NCBI GenBank assembly: GCA_022414725.1
Contig: CM039463.1
Coordinates: 51,883,277 to 51,947,276, forward strand
From: Microglena sp. YARC
Taxonomy: Eukaryota; Chlorophyta; Chlorophyceae; Chlamydomonadales; Chlamydomonadaceae
DNA length: 64,000 nucleotides
Direction: 5' to 3'
Shown here: piece by piece, positions 13,276-25,200 of the stretch
Layout: each line of letters opens with the position of its first letter
How positions within the stretch are numbered: position 1 is the first letter of the stretch
Made by a program: the position numbers and the translations under genes
Notes under the pieces: model-generated
Database searches by the model: none
What the model was told of the DNA's origin: nothing
What the model saw: the letters and a program-made list of their open reading frames with translations, nothing else

Positions 13276-16200
13276 TATCAATCTTAATCATTATTAGTTA
13301 TCATCGACTTCGGTATCAATGACATACAAATGCTTGACAGGTTGTAGTGTTGTTCATAAGTAGGATATGGACCTTCAAGTTTAGTCACCAGCATTCAACA
13401 GCTTGACAGGCTCAGGTGGGTTGAACCACTTTTGTCATCGTTGGTTCGTTTGGTCATCCTTGATTAGTTTGGTTAGTTAGTTCAGTGATCCTTGATTAGT
13501 TTGGTTGGTTAGTTTAGTGATCCTTGATTAGTGTGGTTGGTTAGTTTAGTGATCCTTGATTAGTTTGGTTGGTTAGTTTAGTGATCCTTGATTAGTGTGG
13601 TTGGTTAGTTTAGTGATCCTTGATTAGTTTGGTTGGTTAGTTTAGTGATCCTTGATTAGTTTGGTTGGTTAGTTTAGTGATCCTTGATTAGTTTATTTTG
13701 TTAGTTTAGTTGGTTAGTTTAGTGATCCTTGATTAGTTTGGTTGGTTAGTTTAGTGATCCTTGATTAGTTTGGTTGATTACTTAAGTCATCCTTTCTTAG
13801 TTTGTTTGGTAACTTTAGTCATCCTTTCTTAGTTTGGTTGGTTTCTTTAGTCATCCTTTCTTAAATTGGTTGGTTTCTTTAGTCATCCTTGATTAGTTTG
13901 GTTGGTAACTTTAGTCATCCTTTCTTAGTTTGGTTGGTTTCTTTAGTCATCCTTTCTTAGTTTGGTTGGTAACTTTAGTCATCCTTTCTTAGTTTGGTTG
14001 GTTTCTTTAGTCGTCCTTTCTTAGTTTGGTTGGTTACTTTAGTCATCCTTTCTTAGTTTGGTTGGTAACTTTAGTCATCCTTTCTTAGTTTGGTTGGTTA
14101 CTTTAGTAATCCTTTCTTAGTTTCATTGGTTACTTTAGTCATCCTTTCTTAGTTTGGTTGGTTACTTTGGTCATCCTTGATAAGTTTGGTTGGTTAGTTT
14201 GATCATCCTTGATTAGTTTGGTTGGTTAGTATGGTTGGTTAGTTTGGTTGGTTAGTTTGGTCATCCTTGAGCCAGGCACTAGGCTCCTGTGAACAACAAC
14301 AAAATTAAACCTGTACTCCCCTGTTTACAGACACCCCGAGCACTATGCCTTAAAGCTGATCCTACAAACAACAACCAGAGCAAACCAACCAGAGCAAACC
14401 AACCAAACCGGGCCAACACAAATCAACACAAGCCATTACAAACCCAACCCGCACTCCTCTGTCTACAGCCACCCTGAACGCCATGCCTAAAAGCTAATCC
14501 TATAAACACCAACCAGAGCAAAGCAAACCGGACCGGACCAGTACAAGCAAACACAAACCAAGACAAACCCAACCCGCACTCCTCTGTTTACAGCCACCCT
14601 GAATGCCATGCCTAAACGCTAATCCTATGAACAACAAACAGATAAAAACAATGCAACCCCAACCCGCTCTGTCCCGCTCACAGCCAGCCTGAGCGCCATA
14701 CCTAAAAGCTAATCCTATGAAAACCAACCAGATCAAACCAATGCAAACCCTACCCACACTCCCCTGTTTACTTCCACCCTGAGCACCATGCCTAAAAGCT
14801 GATCCTACGAACACCAACCAGAGCAAGCCAAACTAGACCAGACCAAGACAAACCAACGCAAACCAATGCGAACCTAACTAGCACTCCCATGCTCACAGCC
14901 ACCCTGAGCGCCATACCTAAAAGCTAATCCTATAAAACCCAACCAGATCAAACCAATGCAAACCCAACCCGCACTCCCCTGTTCACAGCCACCCTGAGCA
15001 CCATGCCTAAACGCTAATCCTATACACAACAAACAGATCAAACCAATGCAAACCCCAACCCTCACTCCCATGTTTACAGTCACCCTGAAAGCCATGCCCA
15101 CAAGCTGATCCTACGAACACCAACCAGATAAAACATATGCAAACCCAACCTCTACTTCCATGTTTACAGTCGACCTGAAAGCCATGCCCACAAGCTGATC
15201 CTACGAACACCAACCAGATGAAACAAATGCAAACCCAACCCGTACTTCCCTGTTCTGTTAACAGCCACCCTGAACGATATGCCTTAAAGCTAATCCTATA
15301 AACACCAACCAATACAAGCCAATACAAACCCAACCCACACTCCCCTGTTTACAGCCACCCTGAACGCCATGCATACGAGCGCATCCTGCGCACAATCAGA
15401 TCAAACCAATACAAACCCAACCCACACTCCCCTGGTTACAGCCACCCTGAACGCCATACATACGAGCACATCCTTTAACCACCAACCAGATCAAGCCAAT
15501 ACAAACCCAACCCACACTCCCCTGGTTACAGTCACCCTGAACGCCATGCATACAAACTAATCCTACGAACACCAACCAGAGCAAACCAAACCAAACCAGA
15601 CCGATAAAAGCCAACACAAACCATCACAAACCAACACAAGCCAATACCAAACCCACACTCCCCTTTGTTTACCCTCACCCTGAGCACCATGCCTAAAAGC
15701 TGATCCTACAAACACCGAACAGAGCATACCAAACCAAATCAGACCAGCCAAGCCAAGCGAACACGAACAAAAACAAGCCATTACAATCGCAACCCACATT
15801 CCCTTGTCTTCAGCCACCCTGAACTCACTGCCTACAAGCTGATCCTACAAACACCGAACAGAGCATACCAAACCAGACCAGACCAGCCAAGCCAAGCGAA
15901 CACGAACAAAAACAAGCCATTACAAACGCAACCCACATTCCCTTGTCTTCAGCCACCCTGAACTCACTGCCTACAAGCTAATCCTAGAAACACAAGCTAG
16001 ATCAAATGAATGTAAACCCAACCCGCTCTCCCCTGTTTTAGCAACCCTGGACGCCATGCCTAAAAGCTGATTCCACAAACACCAACCAGAGCAAACCAGA
16101 CCAATACAAACCGATACAAACCCAACCCGCACACCTATGTTTACAGCCACCCTGAACACCATGCCTACATGCTAATCCTACAAAGACAAACTAGATCAAA

Positions 16201-19200
16201 CCAATGCAAACCAACCCGCACCCCCCAGTTTACAACCACCCTGAAGCCATGCCTACAAGCTAACCTATAAAACACCAACCAGAGCTAACCAAACCAAAAC
16301 AGACCAAAACAGACCAAACACAAACCAGTACAAAACAAGCCATTCAGCCCAACCCGCACTCCCCTGTTCACAGCCACCCTGGACGAGCTGATTCCACAAA
16401 CACCAACCAGAGCAAACCAAGCTAAACAATATCAATACAAGCCAATACAAACCCAACACGCACTCCTATGTTTACAGCCACCCTGATCACTATGCCCCAA
16501 AGCTCATCCTACAAACACCAACTAGATCAAAGGAATGCAAGCCCAATCCGCACTCCCCTGTTCACAGCGACCCTGAACGCCATGCATACGAGCGCATCCT
16601 ATAAATACCAACCAGATCATGCCAATACAAACCCAACCCACAATCCCCTGGTTACAGCCACCCTGGAAGCCATGCCTAAAAGCTAATCCTACGAACACCA
16701 ACCAGAGCGAAACGAACCAAACCAGACCAATACATACCAACACAAACCAACACAAGCTAATGCAAGCCCAATCCGCACTCCCCTGTCCACAGCCACCCTG
16801 AACGCCATGCCTTCAAGATAATCCTATTAACACAGATCAATACAAACCAATACAAGCCCAACCCGCACTCCTCTGTCCAACAGCCACTAGCACCCTGAAC
16901 GCCATGCATACGAGCGCATCCTGCGCACAATCAGATCAAACCAATACAAAAAAAAACCCAACCCCCACACTCCTGGGACCCTGTTTACAGCCACCGTGAA
17001 CGCCATGCATACGAGCGCATCCTGCGCACAATCAGATCAAACCAATACAAACCCAACCCACACTCCCCTGTTTACAGCCACCCTGAACGCCATGCATACG
17101 AGCGCATCCTTCGCACAATCCTGGTCATGCGCAACAAGCCCGCCATCTTACTCTTTGAAGTGTATTCATGGAACCAGGCGCTTGGCTCCTACACGGGTGG
17201 GGGTACATATGGTGCCAACTTGCCTCAAGACAAGCACTTCCTCATAGCAGAGTACTACGGCAACATCCAGGTGTGTGTGATGGTGTTGGTGGGTGGGATG
17301 GGGTGTGTGTGTGGGGTGGGGTGGGGGGTATATGGGTGGGGGGGGGGGGCGGGGCGATCATCAATTGTACACAACGATCCAGGTGTGGGGTTGGGGTGGG
17401 GGTGAGTGTGTGGCAGGTGGGGGGGGGTGGGGTGGAGGGAGGGGGGGGGGGGCATATCCATATAACTCTTTGAGGTGTATTCATGGGACCAGGCACTAGG
17501 CTCCTACACGGGGTGGGGGTACAATATGGTGCCAACTTGCCTCAAGACAAAGCACTTCCTCATTGCAGAGTACTACGGCAACATCCAGGTGTGTGGTTTG
17601 TTGGTGTGTGCGTATTTGGTGCGTGTGTATATGTTGGTGGGTGGGGTGGGGTGGGGGAGGGGGGGGGTATCAATCCTAACAGGTAGGGGTTATCTATGCG
17701 CAACTTGCCTCAAGACTAGCACTTCTCATTGCAGAGTACTGGCGGCAACATCCAGGTGTGTGTTTGTGTGAGGTGGTGGCGGGTGTGGTGGGGTGGGGGT
17801 GGGTGGGGCGATATTAATCGTACACGGGTAGGGGTACAAATGCCGCCAACTTGCCTCAAGACAAGCACTTCCTCATTGCAGAGTACTACGGCAACATCCA
17901 GGTGTGTGTTTTGTGTGAGGTGGTGGCGGGCGGGTGGTGTGGGGTGGGGTGGGGTGGGGGCGATATTTAATCGTACAACGGGTAGGGGTAGCAAATGCCG
18001 CCAACTTGCCTCAAGACAAGCACTTCCTCATTGCAGAGTACAACGGCAACATCCGGTGTGTGTTTGTGTAAGGTGGGTGGTGGGCTTGGTGGGGGGGTGG
18101 GGTGGGTGGGGGCGATATAATCGTACACGGGTAGGGTACAAATGCCGCCAACTTGCCCTCAAGACAAGCACTTCCTCATTGCAGAGTATTACGCATCCAG
18201 GGTGTGTTTGTGTGAGGTGTGGTGGGGGGTGGTGGGTGGGGGTGGGTGTGGGCGATATTAATTGTACACGGGTAGGGGTACAAATTGCCGCCAACTTGCC
18301 TCAAGACAAGCACTTCCTCATTGCAGAGTACTACGGCAACATCCAGGTGTGTGTTTGTGTGAGGTGGTGGCGGGGTGGTGGGGGGTGGGGGTGGGTGGGG
18401 GCGATATTTAATTGTACACGGGTAGGGGTACAAATGCCGCCAACTTGCCCTCAAGACAAGCACTTCCTCATTGCAAGTACTGCAACATCCAGGTGTGTGT
18501 TTGTGTGAGGTGGTGGCGGGTGGTGTGGGGTGGGGGTGGGGGTGGGGGGGGCGATATTAATCGTACACGGGTAGGGTACAAATGCCGCCAACTTGCCTAC
18601 AAGACAAGCACTTCCTCATTGCAGAGTATTAACGGCAACATCCAGGTGTGTTTTGTGTGAGGTGGCGGAAGGTGGTTGGTGGGGTGGGGGTGGGATGGGG
18701 GCGATATTAATCGTTACACGCGGTAGGAGGTAAAATGCCGCCAAATCAAGCCAACTTGCCTCAAGCAACAAGCTCGGACTTCTCATTGCAGAGTACTACG
18801 GCAAACAATTTCCATGTGTGTTTGACATGGTGGGGGTGTGTTGCGGGCGGGGACGTAACGTACACGGGTTATGGTGTGTGAGGTAGTTACTGGCAAACAT
18901 TCCAGGTGTGTGGTGTGGGGGTGCGGAGTGGGGGGTGGGGGTGGGGGTGGGGGCGATATTTAATCGTACACGGGTAGGGGTACAAATGCCCGCAACTTGC
19001 CCAAGACAAAGCACTTCCTCATTGCAGAGTACTACGGCAACATCCAGGTGTGGTGTTTGTGGGTACAAATGAGGTGGTGGTGCGGTGGGGTGGGGTAGGG
19101 GTGGGGGGGCGGGATATTAATCGTACACGGTGCCGCGGGGTAGTGGGTGCGTGGGGTAGCGTACAAATGCCAAATGCCAACTTGCATTGCTCAAGATAAG

Positions 19201-22200
19201 GCATTCCTCATATGCAGAAGTACATTACGGCAACAGGTCGTGTGTGTGTACATTTGAGAAGTTGAGTAGCAGCGGGTGTGTGTGGTGTGGGGGTGGGGTG
19301 GCGATATTAATCGTACACGGGTAGGGGTACAAATGCCGCCAACTTGCCTCAAGACAAGCACTTCCTCATTGCAGAGTACTACGGCAAACATCCAGGTGTG
19401 TGTTTTGTGTGAGGTGGTGGCGGGTGGGTGGGGGGGTGGGGGGCGATATTAATCGTACCGGGTAGGGGTACAAATGCCGCCAACTTGCCTCAAGACAAGC
19501 ACTTCCTCATGCAGAGTACTACGGCAACATCCAGGTGTGTGTTTGTGTGAGGTGTTTGTGGCGGGTGGGGGTGGAGGGTGGGGTGGGTGGGGGCGATATT
19601 AATCGTACACGGGTAGGGGTACAAATGCCGCCAACTTGCCTCAAGACAAGCACTTCCTCATTGCAGAGTACTACGGCAACATCCAGGTGTGTGTTTGTGT
19701 GAGGTGGTGGCGGGTGGGGTGGGGGTGGGTTGGGGGGCGATATTAATCGTACACGGGTAGGGTACAAATGCCGCCAACTGCCTCAAGACAAGCACTTCCT
19801 CATTGCAGAGTACTACGGCAACATCCAGGTGTGTGTGTTTGTGTGAGGTGGTGCGGTGGGGTGGGGGTGGGGTGGGTGGGGCGATATTAATCGTACACGG
19901 GTAGGGGTACAAAATGCCGCCAACTTGCCTCAAGAACAAGCACTTCCTCATTGCAGAGTACTACGGCAACATCCAGGTGTGTGTTTGTGTGAGTGATATT
20001 AATCGTACATGGTAGGGGTGCCTCAAGAGTACTGACAGGTGTGTGTTTGTGTGAGCGTGGGGTGGGGGCGCGGGGTGGGGTGGGTGGGGGCGATATTAAT
20101 CGTACACGGGTAGGGTACAAATGCCCGCCAACTTGCCTCAAGACAAGCACTTCCTCATTGCAGAGTACTACGGCAACATCCAGGTGTGTGTTTGTGTGAG
20201 GTGGTGGCGGGTGGGGGTGGGGGTGGGTGGGGGCGATATTAATCGTACACGCGGGTAGGGGTACAAAATGCCGCCAACTTGCCTCAAGACAAGCACTTCC
20301 TCATTGCAGAGTACTACGGCAACATCCAGGTGTGTGTTTGTGTGAGGTGGTGGCGGTGGGGGTGGGGGTGGGTGGGGGCGATATTAATCGTACACGGGTA
20401 GGGGTACAAATGCCGCCAACTTGCCTCAAGACAAGCACTTCCTCATTGCAGAGTACTACGGCAACATCCAGGTGTGTGTTTGTGTGAGGTGGTGGCGGGC
20501 GGTGGGGTGGGGGTGGGTGGGGGCGATATTAATCGTACACGGGTAGGGGTACAAATGCCGCCAACTTGCCTCAAGACAAGCACTTCCTCATTGCAGAGTA
20601 CTACGGCAAACATCCGTGTAGGTGTGTGTTTGTTGTGAGGTACTGGTGGCGGGTGGCAGGGGGTGGGGGTGGGGTGGGTGGGGGCGATATTAATCGTACA
20701 CGGGTAGGGGTACAAATGCCGCCAACTTGCCTCAAGACAAGCACTTCCTCATTGCAGAGTACTACGGCAACATCCAGGTGTGTGTTTGTGTGAGGTGGTG
20801 GCGGGTGGGGGTGGGGGTGGGGGTGGGTGGGGGCGATATTAATCGTACACGGGTAGGGGTACAAATGCGCAACTTGCCTCAAGACAAGCACTTCCGCTCA
20901 TTGCAGAGTACTACGGCAACATCCAGGTGTGGTTTTGTGTGAGGTGGTGGCGGGTGGGGGTGGGGTGGGGGTGGGGTGGGGGCGATATTAATCGTACACG
21001 GGTAGGGGTACAAATGCCGCCAACTTGCCTCAAGACAAGCACTTCCTCATTGCAGAGTACTACGGCAACATCGGATGGCAAGGTGAGGTGGCGCGACGCG
21101 GGTAGGGGTACAAATGCCGACCAACTTGCCTGGCAGAGGGGGTGTAGGTGGCGGGGGCATATTAATCGTACACGGTAGGGGTACAAATGCCGCCAACTTG
21201 CCTCAAGACAAGCACTTCCTCATTGCAGAGTACTACGGCAACATCAGGTGTGTGTTTGTGTGAGGTGGTGGCGGGTGGGGGGGTGGGGTATGGGTGGGGG
21301 CGATATTAATCGTACACGGGTAGGGGTACAAATGCCGCCAACTTGCCTCAAGAACAAGCACTTCCTCATTGCAGAGTACTACCGGCAACATCCAGGTGTG
21401 TGTTTGTGTGAGGTGGTGGCGTGGGGGTGGATGGTGGGGTGGGGGTGGGTCGCGGGCGATTATTAATGTACACGGGTAGGGGTACAAATGCCGCCAAACT
21501 TGCCTCAAGACAAGCACTTCCTCATTGCAGAGTACTTCCTATTTATACTACGGCAAATCGTCTGCGTCTCAGGTGTGTGGTGGGTGGGTGGTGGGGGTGG
21601 GGGTCGGGGGGGTGGGTGGGGGCGATATTAATCGTACGCAGGTAGTACAATGCGCCAACTTGCCTCAAGACAAGCAGTTCCTCATTGCAGAGTACTACGC
21701 AAATCCAGGTGTGTGTGTGTACACAGGTGTAGTGGGGTGGGGGGTGGGGGTGGGGGTGGGTAGGGGGGCGATATAAATCGTACACGGGTAGGGGTACAAA
21801 TGCCGCCAACTTGCCTCAAGACAAGCACTTCCTCATTGCAGAGAGTACTACGGCAACATCCAGGTGTGTGTTTGTGTGAGGTGGTGGTGGGGGTGGGGGT
21901 GGGTGGGGGCGATATTAATCGTACACGGGTAGGGGTACAAATGCCGCCAACTTGCCTCAAGACAAGCACTTTCTCATTGCAGAGTACTACGGCAACATCC
22001 AGGTGTGTGTGTTTGTTTGTGTGTGCGTATTTGTGCATGTATGTGTGTGTGTGGTGGGGGTGGTGTGGATGGGTGGGTGGGTGGGTGTGGGTATCAATCC
22101 TACACAGGTGGGGGTATATATGGTGTCAACCTGCCTCAAAGACAAGCACTTTGTCATAGCAGAGTACTACGGCAACATCCAGGTGTGTGTTTTGTGTGGG

Positions 22201-25200
22201 GTGGTGGTGGGTGGGTGGGTGGATTGGGTTGGGTTATGGGGGGGGGGGGGGGGGGGGATATCCATTTTACATGGGTGAGGATATGTATGGTGTCAACCTG
22301 CCTCAAGACAAGCACTTTCTCATAGCAGAGTAATGCGGGAACGTCCAGGTGTGTACTTGTATGTATGTGTATTTGTGTATGTATGTGTTTGTGTGTTTGT
22401 GTGTGTCTATGTATGTTAGTTCATGTGTGTATGTGTGTATGTATGTATGTATGTATGTATGTATGTATGTATGTGTGTATGCATGTTTGTGTGTATGTAT
22501 ATGTGCATGTGTGTGTATGTTATGTATGCATGTATGTGTGTATGTTACAATCCAGGTGTGTCTCTTCTAGACATCTGTGGTGCCAACTGCCACAATCCTA
22601 TGTCTGTTCCATTCTCGTATAAGGCGGGATCGGCAATATTATATCATATGATATCATGTCATCATATGATATTGTATGATGCCAGCGGTCTGACTAGGTA
22701 ACTTTGGCCTGGGGCATCAAATCATATAATATTAAATCATATGATTTTTGTATGATATCATATGATATCATACTCGCCTTTGGTCAGCATCATATGATAT
22801 GCCGATCCGTATGTATAAGCATAGAGTCAGGGATTGTTTTTCCCGTTATATATGGCGATCGCTAGGTTCAACCCCGTTTCGGCGAAATTGTCGCTATAAA
22901 AAAAGAAGGAAAAAATGATTAGCCCTAAATGGCCCTAAAAAGCAACAAAAAGCTGTAAATAGCTATGGAAAGCACTAAAACGCTGTCCCTGGAGGAGGCA
23001 TACAACCATGAAGCTAGGAAAAAAAGCTTTTAGATTTGAAAACAAAATCACTGCATAGAGTACCAGCTATGGCCAACAGCATTCCCATATAAGTACGGAT
23101 CGGAATATCATATGGTGTTGACCAAAGGCGAGAATGACATCATATGATATCATACAAATTGCATCAAGTGATATTGTATATACATGGTAACGTTAGCCTT
23201 GTCAGACTGCTGGCATAGTATGATATCATATGATGCCATGATATCATATGATGCCATATTGCTAGGGAACGGCAACTAATATTAGTGTTTGAAAAACTAA
23301 TATTAACTAATATTATTGCAGTGTCACAATCATCTTAGTTTTTCAAATAAATTCGAAATTCTGGTGAGACAGCTTGTTCGACTAATATTACATAATATAA
23401 TATAACTTAATACTGTATTCACTAATATTATATAACATAGCCGCCCCCTACATATTGCCATTCCCTACATACAAGTACCTTGCTTGAGAGCGGGAGGGGT
23501 CAAAAAGGTAATGATAACGCCTGGTGGGGCGTGGTGTTAAGGGAGCCCGTCGTACGCGGGTGGAGAGCGGTCTCCTACCTCAACTGGACAAGCTACCATC
23601 GCGGTTGACAACGACATGCAACGCCAAGAGCAACCGAAGGGGGAGTCTTCTTTCCTCCGATTCTTCATTCTTATAGTGATTCAGTCTACCACGGGAGGGG
23701 TCACTTTATTAGTACCATTTTCATGGGAGAGGGGGAGGGGTTCTTGTATCTGTACCATTTTCATGGGAGAGGGGGAGGGGTTCTTGCATCTGTACCATTT
23801 TCATGTGAGAGGGGGAGGGGTTCTTGTATCTGTACCATTTTCATGTGAGAGGGGGAGGGGTTCTGGTATATGTACCATTTTCATGAGTGTGGGAGGGGAT
23901 CCTGTATTTGTACTATTTTTATGAGTGTGGGAGGGGTTCCTGTCTTTGCAATATTTTCATGAGCGGGGGAGACATCTAAGTGTGCCTCTTCTATACATCT
24001 GTTATCAAATTTGTTGCGTTCTGTGATTCTGTCAGGGTTCTGTTGTCAAATATGTTGTGATCTGTTGTCAAATATATTGTGATCTGTTGTCAAATATATA
24101 GTGATCTGTTGTCAAATCTAGTTTGATCTGTTGTCAAATATATTGTGATCTGTTGTCAAATATATTGTGATCTGTTGTCAAATCTAGTTTGATCTGTTGT
24201 CAAATATGTTGTGATCTGTTGTCAAGTACGGTTGCGATTAGGATATATTCTCTACTTTCTATATAACTTTATATGAGCCTAGCCCAGGTTATATAGAATG
24301 TATTAGCCTGACCTAGCCTAACCCAGCCTTACCCCAGCTAAGCTAACCCAACCTAACATGTTCTCCCGTCCAGTTCTTGTCGGTCCGCCCAGTCATTTGG
24401 CAAGTCCTGAAAGCCACAAACGACACCCGAGACCGGCTGATCTACTTGGGTCACAACTTCAACAAAGACATGCTCCATGTGACTAGCTACGGGCACCGTT
24501 GGTATGCAGACATTCTCATCAACTACTTCCAAGAGGTGGCAGCTACCCTGGTCACCAAAATGCTGGCCCTAGCTGCCATTTCGGGCAGCGACACAGACCT
24601 GGTGAGCAGCCTCAGGGAGCAGACATATGAGGCAGAGCGTGCTGGGTGGAGCGATAGTACCTGGACCGGCAGTGGCCTTGCCCCTCACCCTCCCCCAATC
24701 TCACCACCTGCTCCCGCATCCGCCCCGCCCTCCCCGCCACCGGTGCCCCCAGCCCACACCGCCACCTGCCTCATTCGTGGGCGCCTGGGTACAGACTACC
24801 CAGTATTCTGTAGCCCAAGTGGACTGAAGCCCCCCTTATTCCTGGACAATGAGGTGGAGCCAGGGGGGGTGTGCGCCATCGGCGGAGACTTTGAGCACAC
24901 AGTGAACAAGCCACATGATGGGTGGGAGTGGGTGGACGAGGGGAAGAACGGGCAACACAAGTGGGGCTATGTAAGCGAGCTGCCGGGCTCCAAGCTCACC
25001 ATGAACATTAACATCACGGGGCATGTTGTGAGTCACAAACTGGGTAAAGAGGAGACGGGCGGGGGCAGCGGTGGGCAGAGGACCCGCTCGCGCAAGATCA
25101 TGGCGTGGCTGATCTACTTGCATAGCTGGCAAAACCTGGGCATAGCAGAGCTCTCATGCTCTGACGGCTGCTCCTGCCCAACGACTTTTATCAATGGGCT

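Noticed and set aside
17271..22347. CRISPR array
   Set aside because: Regular repeats, but the repeat contains exon sequence and the spacers are GT-rich variants of each other, in a eukaryotic intron.
22349..22622. Cys/Val-rich MCVCVYVCMYV ORFs
   Set aside because: Product of a TATG/TGTG microsatellite.
24836..25132. 98-codon reverse ORF and other reverse ORFs in exon 9
   Set aside because: Shadow of the SGNH coding exon.
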